Shown piece by piece: positions 1 through 6,542 of a stretch of DNA of 21,479 bases. Position 1 is the first letter of the stretch. Every line of letters begins with the position of its first letter. The DNA is from a virus. The stretch covers positions 1 through 21,479 of the IMG/VR virus record IMGVR_UViG_3300046519_000129; one strand, written 5' to 3'. The notes beneath the pieces are model-generated. The model was not told the DNA's origin and did not search any database. It saw nothing but the letters and a program-made list of their open reading frames with translations. Position numbers and translations under genes: made by a program.

Positions 1-3
1 GCC

Positions 4-606
4 ATGAAGAACAAGCGCACCATCGCCAGCCTGCAGGATGCCGTTGATACCGAACTGGCCCGGGCGAAGATCGACGCCAGCCAGACGGCCGACGCAATTC
101 GCCTGAACCTAGAAAGCCTGCGAACCCTGGCTGCCGACCATGCCTTCCTGTTCGTCGATGCCCAGCAGTTGGTCATGAAAGCCAACGACGACCTGGTCGC
201 GCTGATCAAGGTTCGGATTTCTGAGCACCAGAAAGCCGAAGATCAGAAGGCCGAAGCCCAGCGCGAGCAGATCCGCAAGGAAGAGCTGCAAAGGATCGAG
301 GATGAAGCCAAGGCGAAGCAGGTGGTCGAGCCTGTCGCTGAGCCTGCGCCAGTTGTGACGCCGGCGCCGATCAAGTCCGCACCGGCAGCACAGACGGCAC
401 CCAAGTCGGTGACCGCGACAGCGCACCAGGCGGTGAACCTTCAGGCCGAAGTATTCGACCTGCTGGATCTGGTCAAAGCCGTGGCCTATGGGCAGGCGCC
501 TATCTCCGTGCTGACCGTCAACTGGGAAGCGCTCGATGCGATGGTCGCCGATCAGGGTCAAGCCTTCAGCATGGCCGGCGTGAGGCTGGTCAAGGCGGCC
601 GCATGA
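4..606 (+). CDS. Phage hypothetical protein with charged coiled-coil centre
   Basis: This encodes 200 residues if translation starts at the ATG at position 4. The frame stays open to the window edge, so the true start may lie upstream and this could be only the C-terminal part of a longer protein. Residues about 1-75 are helical. Residues about 75-105 are a highly charged Lys/Glu/Gln/Arg stretch typical of a coiled coil. A Pro/Ala/Val-rich linker covers about 106-140, and a small C-terminal domain follows. The pattern resembles accessory proteins found in phage early operons near recombination genes, but I cannot assign a function. The stop overlaps the next start (ATGA at 603-606), so the two genes are probably translationally coupled. 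Gene reality is high confidence; function is unknown. Confidence 0.8.
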   Translation: MKNKRTIASLQDAVDTELARAKIDASQTADAIRLNLESLRTLAADHAFLFVDAQQLVMKANDDLVALIKVRISEHQKAEDQKAEAQREQIRKEELQRIEDEAKAKQVVEPVAEPAPVVTPAPIKSAPAAQTAPKSVTATAHQAVNLQAEVFDLLDLVKAVAYGQAPISVLTVNWEALDAMVADQGQAFSMAGVRLVKAAA

Positions 607-944
607 GGTGGGATGCCCACAAGGCCACCGAGCCAGCCATTGCCCAGGCCCTGCATCAATTCGCTGATGCGGGGGTCTTCGCCGCATCAAAAGCGCTGCA
701 CCGCTCAACCCGCACGCTGAATCGGATAGCGATCGAGCATGGCGTCGAGTTCTCGACCAGCACTGCCAGGACGATGGAAGCACGTCGCCAGAATAGGGCC
801 TCAATGGTCACCCAGATCAAGGCCTTGGCCGGCACCCGGTCACAGGCGGAGATCTGCGCGGCCCTGGGCATCACCCGGGCCGTTCTGCGCGAGCTCGCCG
901 AAATCCACAACATCAACATCAACAGTCGCTCGAAAGGTGCCTGA
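603..944 (+). CDS. Small protein with two helix-turn-helix-like segments
   Basis: This 113-residue protein starts at the ATG inside an ATGA overlap with the preceding gene. Two segments look like helix-turn-helix units: residues about 24-50 (pattern A-S-K-x-L-x-x-S-x-x-T-L-x-R, ending V-E-F) and residues about 79-104 (A-E-I-C-A-A-L-G-I-T followed by R-x-L-x-E). The first segment closely resembles the C-terminal segment of the next gene, suggesting a duplicated DNA-binding module. It is probably a small phage DNA-binding or regulatory protein, but its target is unknown. It lies between two tightly packed plus-strand genes, 1 nt before the next start. Confidence 0.75.
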   Translation: MRWDAHKATEPAIAQALHQFADAGVFAASKALHRSTRTLNRIAIEHGVEFSTSTARTMEARRQNRASMVTQIKALAGTRSQAEICAALGITRAVLRELAEIHNININSRSKGA

Positions 945-945
945 C

Positions 946-1302
946 ATGGACCAAGCAATCGATGAAGCCGCAAAGCGGCAAAGTGGACTGGAGGCGGCGA
1001 AAGCTGCCTTCTTTGCATCCGGGGGTCAGGCGCAACTGATCCCAACAGGCCTGGGCAAGGATAGTCCTGGCGTCGATCAAATCCCGAAGCCGGCCTACGG
1101 CTATCGGAACATCGAGGCGCCAAAGAGCAAGCGCGGAAGAATCATCAGCGACGACGAAAAAGCCGCCCTGGCCGCTCAGTTGATGGAGTGCAAAGCAGCC
1201 GGCATGACGCGGTACAAGGCCAGCAAGCACCTCGGCATTAGCGAAACGCTATGCCGCCGGCTGATCGCCGATTACTCACTCGACTTCCCGGCATCAGCCT
1301 GA
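946..1302 (+). CDS. Small protein with C-terminal HTH-like module
   Basis: This 118-residue protein starts at the ATG at 946, one base after the preceding stop. An upstream in-frame start at 739 exists but would run through the preceding gene, so it was not used. The N-terminal 60 residues are alanine-, lysine- and glycine-rich without a recognisable domain. Residues about 86-114 form a helix-turn-helix-like unit (T-R-Y-K-A-S-K-H-L-G-I-S-E-T-L, then R-R-L-I) that matches the first unit of the neighbouring 113-residue protein. It is likely a DNA-binding accessory protein of the early operon. The specific role is unknown. Confidence 0.72.
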   Translation: MDQAIDEAAKRQSGLEAAKAAFFASGGQAQLIPTGLGKDSPGVDQIPKPAYGYRNIEAPKSKRGRIISDDEKAALAAQLMECKAAGMTRYKASKHLGISETLCRRLIADYSLDFPASA

Positions 1303-1353
1303 TGCGCAGGATGGCACGCGTGCAACAACGCAAACGACAAGCCTGGCTGGCAC

Positions 1354-1368
1354 TGCCGGCCAGCGGCA
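1354..1368 (+). promoter_or_regulatory. Pre-SD hairpin before the RHH-like gene
   Basis: The sequence is TGCCG-GCCAG-CGGCA, a 5-bp perfect stem with a 5-nt loop. It ends 5 nt before the GAGGT Shine-Dalgarno of the gene starting at 1384. It is one of a recurring set of hairpins in the same position in this operon. Confidence 0.55.
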
Positions 1369-1383
1369 TCGAAGAGGTATCAC

Positions 1384-1695
1384 ATGGCAGCCGCGCAGAA
1401 AGATCGATCGGCAAAGACTGCTGCGAAGCGAAAGGCCCGCGGAGAGGAAGAAATCCGGCTGCATTGCATGGCCGGCACCCGCCAAGCCCTGGCTGAGCTG
1501 ATGGCCTGGAACGGCATCGAGGAACAGGGCGAGGCCATAACGCTGATGATTCACCATCTTCATGCATTAGGGCCTCAAAAGTCCGCCCCACTGCTGGCCC
1601 CGCCGCGACACGAATACGTGATACCCGAAAACGTGTCGCGGAAGCTGGAGATTGCTTATCAGCGAGAGTCCATGCGGCTGACGTGCGAAAACTAA
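1384..1695 (+). CDS. Putative ribbon-helix-helix DNA-binding protein
   Basis: This 103-residue protein starts at an ATG 5 nt after a GAGGT Shine-Dalgarno. The first 20 residues are Lys/Arg/Ala-rich. Residues about 22-62 read as a short beta strand (E-E-I-R-L-H-C), a helix (T-R-Q-A-L-A-E-L-M-A), a turn with N-G-I-E-E, and a second helix (E-A-I-T-L-M-I-H-H-L). That order fits the ribbon-helix-helix fold of Arc/MetJ-type regulators. The remaining 40 residues show no recognisable domain. I infer a small regulator or DNA-binding accessory protein. The fold call is by pattern only; the gene itself is well supported. Its stop lies directly against the stop of the oppositely oriented gene at 1696-1908. 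Confidence 0.7.
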   Translation: MAAAQKDRSAKTAAKRKARGEEEIRLHCMAGTRQALAELMAWNGIEEQGEAITLMIHHLHALGPQKSAPLLAPPRHEYVIPENVSRKLEIAYQRESMRLTCEN

Positions 1696-1908
1696 TCAGA
1701 TTTTAAAGCCTGCAGTTAGCTGAATATTTTCAAGAGCCTCTCTCGCCGCCGATTTTTCGTTTGTTCCGCCTGGCCCATTACTTCCCATTATTGAGGCGGC
1801 GGCGACTTTGAAAACCGAATCAGGAGGATATCCAGCCCTCAAGCTGTTTTCCTTGATCAGAGCGATGACAAGATGCTCAAGAGCGGCCAAGCGTGCTGAC
1901 TCATCCAT
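1696..1908 (-). CDS. Small minus-strand hypothetical protein (70 aa)
   Basis: The start is the ATG at 1908 rather than the longer in-frame start at 2025, because GGAGG lies 7 nt upstream of it (1916-1920) and the longer version would overlap the 5' region of the NdpA gene. The 70-residue product has an N-terminal helix (M-D-E-S-A-R-L-A-A-L-E-H-L-V-I-A-L-I) and a Gly/Asn-rich middle. No domain is recognised. It is transcribed against the surrounding operon and ends directly at the stop codon of the convergent RHH-like gene. It probably has its own promoter in 1909-2024. Confidence 0.65.
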   Translation of the reverse strand: MDESARLAALEHLVIALIKENSLRAGYPPDSVFKVAAASIMGSNGPGGTNEKSAAREALENIQLTAGFKI

Positions 1909-1926
1909 AACAACACCTCCGTAGAA

Positions 1927-1943
1927 ACCGGCCCTATGCCGGT
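1927..1943 (-). promoter_or_regulatory. Pre-SD hairpin for the minus-strand gene at 1908
   Basis: Read on the minus strand this is ACCGGC-ATAGG-GCCGGT, a 6-bp perfect stem with a 5-nt loop. It ends 6 nt before the GGAGG Shine-Dalgarno of the 70-residue gene. Confidence 0.55.
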
Positions 1944-1950
1944 CACCCGT

Positions 1951-1960
1951 AATACCCCAC
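1951..1960. repeat. AATACCCCAC decamer, copy 1
   Basis: AATACCCCAC here is identical to 3846-3855. Both copies lie just upstream of the leader hairpin of a minus-strand singleton gene, where the minus strand reads GTGGGGTATT. They could be part of a shared minus-strand promoter, but this is unproven. Confidence 0.4.
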
Positions 1961-2024
1961 CACAATCCAAATTGCCACTGTCGCATCCGGTCACGGAGGG
2001 CGGCGCCTACCCGAGGTAACCGCA

Positions 2025-3032
2025 ATGCCTGTTCTCCACAGCATCATCCACAAGATCGACAAGAAGCCCGACGGCAGCCCGGCGATCCTGCACTACAGCG
2101 GCGCCGAATTGGCCGAGATCCAAGCCCGCGACGAACTAATCAACCAGTTCAACGAAAGCTACAACGCCAAGGCCGGCAAGGCATGGGGATTTTTTCACGC
2201 TGAGTCTGGCGCCTTTCCCCTCAGTGGATGGCTCGGCAAGTACTTGGCCGGCGACGAAGGCTTCGTGTCCTTCAGCGACAACGCTGTCGAGCACCTGACG
2301 AAGCTGATGGAAGAGTCGAACCTCTCGGTCGGCGGCAACGTCCTGTTCTGCCATTACCAGCAGGGCCTGACCGATTACCTGATCATTGCCTTGGTGCAGG
2401 AAACCGAAGCGGTTGCAATGACCGACGGGCTGACGCTACTGCCAATTCGGCGCCTAGATCTGGATCACATCCATCTGGCGGCTCGAATCAACCTCAGCGA
2501 GTGGAAGAACAATCCAGCGTCACGGCAGTACATATCGTTCATCAAGGGCAAGAATGGACGCAAGGCGAGCGACTACTTCCGCGACTTCATTGGCTGTCAG
2601 GAAGGGGTCGACGGCCCGGGCGAGACCCGCACCCTACTCAAGGCGTTCAGTGACTTCGTAGAAAGTGAGGACCTGGGCGAAGAGTCGGCACGCGAGAAGA
2701 CGAACACGCTGGTGAATTACTCCATGGCCCAGGCCAAACTTGGAGAGCCGATCACGCTCGAAGAGCTCTCAGGACTGATCGACGAAGATCAGCCGAAGAC
2801 CTTCTATGACTTCATCAAGGCGAAAGATTACGGGCTTTCCGAGACCCTGCCGCCGGACAAGAAGACCCTCAACAAATTCCGGCGCTTCACTGGCCGCATT
2901 GATGGCTTATCGATCAGCTTCGAGCAACACCTGCTCGGCTCGAAAGTTGAGTTTGACGAAGCCGGCGGCACCCTGACGCTGCGTTGTTTGCCGACCCAGC
3001 TCACAGACCAACTCAAGCGCGCGGCCGCCTGA
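2025..3032 (+). CDS. ndpA: NdpA/YejK-type nucleoid-associated protein
   Basis: This 335-residue protein matches the length and character of the 37-kDa nucleoid-associated NdpA/YejK family (NA37), which binds DNA in the host nucleoid. Recognised features are the N-terminal segment with I-I-H-K-I-D-K and H-Y-S, the [10 protein letters not shown] region near residues 102-111, the [13 protein letters not shown] segment near 145-157, and Y-I-S-F-I-K-G near 169-175 followed by [10 protein letters not shown]. The SD is AGGT, 7 nt before the ATG. Bacterial genomes usually carry this gene in the chromosome. A phage copy may alter host nucleoid structure or transcription, or protect phage DNA, but that role is inference. 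The next gene starts 12 nt after its stop, so they are probably cotranscribed. Confidence 0.88.
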   Translation: MPVLHSIIHKIDKKPDGSPAILHYSGAELAEIQARDELINQFNESYNAKAGKAWGFFHAESGAFPLSGWLGKYLAGDEGFVSFSDNAVEHLTKLMEESNLSVGGNVLFCHYQQGLTDYLIIALVQETEAVAMTDGLTLLPIRRLDLDHIHLAARINLSEWKNNPASRQYISFIKGKNGRKASDYFRDFIGCQEGVDGPGETRTLLKAFSDFVESEDLGEESAREKTNTLVNYSMAQAKLGEPITLEELSGLIDEDQPKTFYDFIKAKDYGLSETLPPDKKTLNKFRRFTGRIDGLSISFEQHLLGSKVEFDEAGGTLTLRCLPTQLTDQLKRAAA

Positions 3033-3044
3033 CTGGAGACAGCT

Positions 3045-3299
3045 GTGGCTCCACAATTCGAAAGCCCGAACGGGCTATGGCGACGACTGGGCTACGCAGT
3101 TGAGCGTGGCCCGCGCGGCGAACGCACAATACGCCGACCAGACGGTTCAACGGTAAGCATCGACACCGAGCACGGCCACCACACCGGCGAAGTGGCCGCA
3201 GCCAGACAAGAGCTCACGCGATTGCCGCACGGTGAACTCGAGTGCAAAGCCGCGCAGATCGATATATTCACCTCCGCTCCCACCAACCTATATCCCTAA
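3045..3299 (+). CDS. Small hypothetical protein (84 aa, GTG start)
   Basis: The GTG start at 3045 is preceded by GGAG six nt upstream and lies 12 nt after the NdpA stop. The 84-residue product is polar and Arg/Gly/His-rich in its first half, with no recognised domain. Its stop codon TAA (3297-3299) overlaps the TAG stop (3296-3298 on the complement) of the convergent minus-strand HEPN-like gene. It is likely cotranscribed with ndpA. Function is unknown. Confidence 0.6.
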   Translation: MAPQFESPNGLWRRLGYAVERGPRGERTIRRPDGSTVSIDTEHGHHTGEVAAARQELTRLPHGELECKAAQIDIFTSAPTNLYP

Positions 3300-3799
3300 T
3301 TGGGCGGGTAATTTGCAGTAACAGCCTCAAGCGCCGCCAGTAAATGCCGACGCATATAAACTCGCTTGTCCCCGTAATAAACAGCTATGTCGTTCGCGAA
3401 ATCACACCCAAAATCTATGCCATTGATTTCGAATGCTGACGGCGCTAAGCCTGCAATGACGTTGAATGTAAACTTGTTGAATCCTTCGAGAACATGCTCT
3501 CCGCTTCCGATATGACAAGCCGCGTTTCTGCATTCTCTGATCAGGTCCGTCACGTCTTTAATTTTCTCGTTCGGCTGAACCTGGTCAGAAATTGTGATTC
3601 GGTTTCCGTCCTTATTGGACTTACCCAGAAGATCGTTAAGATTGATGAGCAAGGTGACAACGGCAGGCTCGAAAAGAGGGTCTGCAGCGCCGTCAGATGA
3701 AATTATCCCAGAGTTGAAAATTCTCTCGCACTTTAGGATAGAGGACTGAATGTCCTCCTTTCTTATCCACGCAGTAAAGTTCTTTTCCTGATTTGCCAT
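3296..3799 (-). CDS. HEPN-like hypothetical protein, probable moron
   Basis: The start is the ATG at 3799, with AGGAGT 5 nt upstream. A longer in-frame start at 3844 would run through the leader hairpin, so it was rejected. The 167-residue product is mostly helical. Residues 88-97 contain I-R-E-C-R-N-A-A-C-H, matching the R-N-x3-H form of the HEPN RNase motif (R91, N92, H96). HEPN proteins include many toxin and antiviral RNases, but the fold here is inferred from this motif and helical content only. The gene is visibly AT-richer than its neighbours and transcribed against the operon, with its own SD and leader hairpin. This suggests independent acquisition and expression, as expected for a moron. 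No obvious antitoxin partner is adjacent. Confidence 0.7.
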   Translation of the reverse strand: MANQEKNFTAWIRKEDIQSSILKCERIFNSGIISSDGAADPLFEPAVVTLLINLNDLLGKSNKDGNRITISDQVQPNEKIKDVTDLIRECRNAACHIGSGEHVLEGFNKFTFNVIAGLAPSAFEINGIDFGCDFANDIAVYYGDKRVYMRRHLLAALEAVTANYPPN

Positions 3800-3814
3800 A
3801 CGGCACTCCTTGAT

Positions 3815-3829
3815 CCGGCTCCATGCCGG
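3815..3829 (-). promoter_or_regulatory. Pre-SD hairpin for the HEPN-like gene
   Basis: Read on the minus strand this is CCGGC-ATGGA-GCCGG, a 5-bp stem with a 5-nt loop. It ends 4 nt before the AGGAGT Shine-Dalgarno. Its arms resemble those of the hairpin at 1927-1943, which serves another minus-strand gene. Confidence 0.55.
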
Positions 3830-3845
3830 GGCCGGGCCGAACACA

Positions 3846-3855
3846 AATACCCCAC
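3846..3855. repeat. AATACCCCAC decamer, copy 2
   Basis: This is identical to 1951-1960 and sits in the same relation to the leader hairpin of a minus-strand gene (16 nt from it, against 7 nt for copy 1). A role as promoter or operator is possible but not shown. Confidence 0.4.
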
Positions 3856-3867
3856 TTCAACGAATCA

Positions 3868-3879
3868 CGCCAGCCGGCG
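3868..3879 (+). promoter_or_regulatory. Pre-SD hairpin before the methyltransferase
   Basis: The sequence is CGCC-AGCC-GGCG, a 4-bp stem with a 4-nt loop. It directly precedes the AGGA Shine-Dalgarno (3880-3883) of the methyltransferase gene. It is the weakest stem of the series. Confidence 0.4.
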
Positions 3880-3889
3880 AGGATCTTCT

Positions 3890-5695
3890 ATGTCCGCTCA
3901 ACAGAAATTGCCCCAGTTCATCAACCGTCAGCCAAGCATGGGCCTGCCATTCGAAAAGGAACTGGTGGTGGACCTGTTCGCCGGCGGCGGCGGTGCCAGC
4001 ACCGGGATAGCCCGGGCGTACCGGGAGCCGGATGTCGCGGTAAACCACAACCCGATCGCCCTGGCGGTTCACCGCGCCAACCACCCGCAGACGGCGCACT
4101 ATGTCGCGGACGTGTTCGAGGTGGATCCGGTCCATGCCACCGGCGGCCAGCCGGTCGGCATTCTCTGGGCCTCGCCGGATTGCCGGCATCACAGCAAGGC
4201 CAAGGGCGGTGCACCGCGTGACCGCGGGGTGCGCGGGCTCGCCTGGGTAGTGGTTCGCTGGGCGCACGCCACCCGGCCGCGCCTGATGTTCCTGGAGAAC
4301 GTCGAAGAGTTCTGCGACTGGGGCCCGATCGACAAAGACGGCCAGCCGATCAAGGCCGAGCGTGGCCGAACCTTCAAGGCATTCATCGCCGCGCTCAGCA
4401 CCGGCCTCGCCGCCGATCACCCGGACATGCCAGAGATCCTGCAATCGATCGGCGAATACGTACCGGCGGAAAGCCTGGTGCGCGGCCTGGGCTACAACGT
4501 CGAATGGCGCGAGCGCATCGCGGCCAACGCAGGCACCCCGACCATCCGCAAGCGCCTGTACCTGGTGGCACGCAGCGACGGCAAGCCGATAGTCTGGCCA
4601 GCGCCAAAGCGCCACAAAGTGCCGACGGCGAAGCAGCAACCTTGGCGAACCGCCGCGGAATGCATCGACTGGAGCAACCTCGGCCGCACGATCTTCCGCG
4701 ACAAGCCTATGGCATTGAACACCATGCGCCGCGTAGCCAAGGGCTGCTGGCGACACGTGCTGACCAGCGCGAAGCCGTTCATTGTGCCGATGCGCGGCAC
4801 ATCGGAATCACACACCAGCACCCACGGCGTCGACGAGGCGTTATCGACCATCAGCGCCGGCGGCACACACCACGCACTGGTGCAGCCGGTAGCGGCGCCG
4901 TTCCTCACCGAGTGCGCCAATGGATCGTCGCAGCGCAACTTCGACGTGCAGGAGCCGTTGCGAACTCAGGTGGCACAGGTCAAAGGCGGCCACTTCGCGA
5001 TGGTTGCCGCGCACATGACAGCCTTCGGGCAGAACGCCGTCGGCAGCTCACCGGAAGAGCCAACACAGACTGTGCTGGCCGGCGCCGCGCGACACGGCGT
5101 CGTCGCTGCGTTCTTCGAACAGGCCAATGGCGGGTATTACAAAGGCGACGGCCGTTCGGCCTTCGACCCTATTTCAACCATCTGCCAGTCCGGCGCCAAC
5201 CAGCGGTTGGTCAATGCCTACCTGGTGAAGTACTACGGCAACGAGAAGGACGGCATTTCGCTCGCCGAGCCAATGCACACCCTGCCGACGAAGGATCGCG
5301 TCGCGTTGGTCGAGGTGGTGCAGGTGCCGGACACGCTGACGCCTGAGCAACTGGAAGGCGCCCGTCGCTGCGCCGCGTTCATGCATGAGCATCTGCCGGA
5401 ACACTTCAAAGACCCTGCCGACTTGGTCATGGTCGGAGGTTATGTGCTGGTCGACATCACCCTGCGAATGCTGCAGCCGCCTGAGCTGAAGGCAGCTCAG
5501 GGATTCGACAAGGACTACATCATCGATCGCGGGTTGTTCGTCGACCCGGTCACCGGCGCCGAAGAATGGCGCGACATTAACAAGACGGACCAGGTCCGAC
5601 TGATCGGCAACAGCGTGTGTCCGGATGAGGCCGAAGCCCTGGTCAGCGCCAATGCTGCCGACATCATCGAGCTCTACCAGCGGCTCGCGGCCTGA
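3890..5695 (+). CDS. C5-cytosine DNA methyltransferase, 601 aa
   Basis: This enzyme transfers methyl groups from S-adenosylmethionine to C5 of cytosine in DNA. Motif I is V-D-L-F-A-G-G-G-G (27-35). Motif IV is S-P-D-C (95-98) with C98 as probable nucleophile, where most family members have P-C. Motif VI is E-N-V-E-E-F (136-141). Motif VIII is T-I-R-K-R-L-Y-L-V-A (218-227). Motif IX-like L-Q-P-P-E-L-K-A-A-Q-G-F spans 528-539, and motif X is L-I-G-N-S-V (571-576). The protein is longer than the usual 330-450 residues because of an insert at about 310-480 made of roughly five degenerate repeats around D/E-P-x-x-T. No restriction enzyme gene is adjacent, so it looks like an orphan phage enzyme that may protect phage DNA from host restriction. 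The SD AGGA lies 6 nt before the ATG. Confidence 0.92.
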   Translation: MSAQQKLPQFINRQPSMGLPFEKELVVDLFAGGGGASTGIARAYREPDVAVNHNPIALAVHRANHPQTAHYVADVFEVDPVHATGGQPVGILWASPDCRHHSKAKGGAPRDRGVRGLAWVVVRWAHATRPRLMFLENVEEFCDWGPIDKDGQPIKAERGRTFKAFIAALSTGLAADHPDMPEILQSIGEYVPAESLVRGLGYNVEWRERIAANAGTPTIRKRLYLVARSDGKPIVWPAPKRHKVPTAKQQPWRTAAECIDWSNLGRTIFRDKPMALNTMRRVAKGCWRHVLTSAKPFIVPMRGTSESHTSTHGVDEALSTISAGGTHHALVQPVAAPFLTECANGSSQRNFDVQEPLRTQVAQVKGGHFAMVAAHMTAFGQNAVGSSPEEPTQTVLAGAARHGVVAAFFEQANGGYYKGDGRSAFDPISTICQSGANQRLVNAYLVKYYGNEKDGISLAEPMHTLPTKDRVALVEVVQVPDTLTPEQLEGARRCAAFMHEHLPEHFKDPADLVMVGGYVLVDITLRMLQPPELKAAQGFDKDYIIDRGLFVDPVTGAEEWRDINKTDQVRLIGNSVCPDEAEALVSANAADIIELYQRLAA

Positions 5696-5696
5696 C

Positions 5697-5813
5697 TCAA
5701 GCAAGCCACACCTGCCAAGGAATCGTGTTGAGCCATTCGATCAGGTGGTAGATCTGCTTTAACACCTGGTCGATCAGCATCTGGAACAACAGGTCTTCAA
5801 AAAATCGTTTCAT
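5697..5813 (-). CDS. Candidate 38-aa amphipathic minus-strand peptide
   Basis: The ATG at 5813 opens a 38-codon frame ending in TGA at 5697-5699, one base from the methyltransferase stop. AGGA lies 8 nt upstream of the start. The peptide is rich in Leu, Ile, Phe and Trp with spaced charged residues (K-R-F-F-E-D-L-L at the start, W-Q-V-W-L-A at the end), suggesting an amphipathic helix or membrane-active peptide. It fills what would otherwise be an empty gap and follows the layout of the two other minus-strand singletons. It could be a small toxin, a membrane-associated peptide or a chance frame. Function is unknown. Confidence 0.42.
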   Translation of the reverse strand: MKRFFEDLLFQMLIDQVLKQIYHLIEWLNTIPWQVWLA

Positions 5814-5942
5814 GGATACGTCCTGAGCTTGTTCAAAGCCCAGATCCTGTTGTCACGACATTTTCAAACCCCGCAAAAGCGCCATTTTTCTTAGTTTTTA
5901 AACTTATCCACAGCCCGGGCATGCCCCGGCAAAGGACGCCCC
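5814..5942. other. Intergenic leader before the 199-aa gene
   Basis: This stretch between the 38-aa minus frame and the next plus gene is AT-rich at 5855-5910 and ends in a hairpin and SD. It could hold a promoter for either direction. I saw no convincing -35/-10 pair. Confidence 0.3.
5915..5929 (+). promoter_or_regulatory. Pre-SD hairpin before the 199-aa gene
   Basis: The sequence is CCGGG-CATGC-CCCGG, a 5-bp stem with a 5-nt loop. It ends 3 nt before the AGGA Shine-Dalgarno (5933-5936) of the gene starting at 5943. Confidence 0.55.
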
Positions 5943-6542
5943 ATGCCCACAGAAAACCGAAAGGCCTATCACGTTGGTGAAGGGTCCGAAGGCGAACACG
6001 TCATCACCTTCGCCACCAGCAGCGCTCAGGCTCGCCGCGAAGGCGGTAACGAACTGGGTCTCGAATTCAACGAAGTGAGCTTTTGCCGGCGCGCGCCGTG
6101 GGCAGATGAGTTCGCAGGTCAGCCGTTCATTCCCGCCAAGGCCTACCACGACCAAGGCTGGTGGTTGTACTGCAACAACTGCGAAACCCAGCTTTATGAG
6201 GATGCCGAGGACGATGACGGCAATCCGCTCACGATCATCTACGCAGGCCGGCATGCCTACTGCGACCAGGGCTGCAAAGACTGTCGAGACAAGCAGATCG
6301 CCGACGCCAATGCGAAGGGCGAAGCGTTCCAGGCAAAGGTTCTGGAGATGCGCCCAGACCTGACCTTTATCGAATGGAGCATCGGTTGGCCCTGCATCTC
6401 TATGTCCGCCAAGTTCAAGTTCCCAGGCTGCCAGTACGGAGGTTCTGTGAGCGATCACGATGGTGACGGCAACTTGGTCTGGTACGTGGCCCAAGGTGAC
6501 AAAGCTGCATGGGACTTTTATCAACAGGAGCGCGCCGCATGA
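5943..6542 (+). CDS. Cysteine-rich hypothetical phage protein (199 aa)
   Basis: The ATG at 5943 lies 6 nt after AGGA. The 199-residue product carries C-x2-C at residues 77-80 and C-x3-C-x2-C at 107-114, a spacing that could bind zinc in a ribbon- or knuckle-like fold. The N-terminal half has a segment with F-C-R-R-A-P-W. The C-terminal part is Trp/Tyr-rich and ends in a helix. I do not recognise the family; the zinc-binding idea is inference from cysteine spacing. Its stop overlaps the next start through ATGA at 6539-6542, so it is probably translationally coupled to the small basic protein downstream. Confidence 0.75.
   Translation: MPTENRKAYHVGEGSEGEHVITFATSSAQARREGGNELGLEFNEVSFCRRAPWADEFAGQPFIPAKAYHDQGWWLYCNNCETQLYEDAEDDDGNPLTIIYAGRHAYCDQGCKDCRDKQIADANAKGEAFQAKVLEMRPDLTFIEWSIGWPCISMSAKFKFPGCQYGGSVSDHDGDGNLVWYVAQGDKAAWDFYQQERAA

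Noticed and set aside
109-804. Minus-strand 231-codon frame opposite the first genes
   Set aside because: Leu/Arg/His-rich product and no SD; it opposes two coupled genes.
1302-1496. Plus-strand frame starting in a TGATG overlap with the 118-aa gene (64 codons)
   Set aside because: It overlaps the well-supported RHH-like gene by over 100 nt, lacks its own SD and its product is Arg/Pro-rich as expected for an off-frame read. Only the start overlap speaks for it.
1960-1985. Sigma-54-like TGGC element before the minus-strand gene
   Set aside because: The -12 part is missing at the right spacing; a match to only half the consensus is expected by chance.
3857-5346. Long open frames inside the methyltransferase gene (299 codons minus strand, 280 codons plus strand)
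   Set aside because: They are off-frame by-products of GC-rich coding DNA; the products are Arg/Ala/His-rich and the motif-bearing frame is clear.
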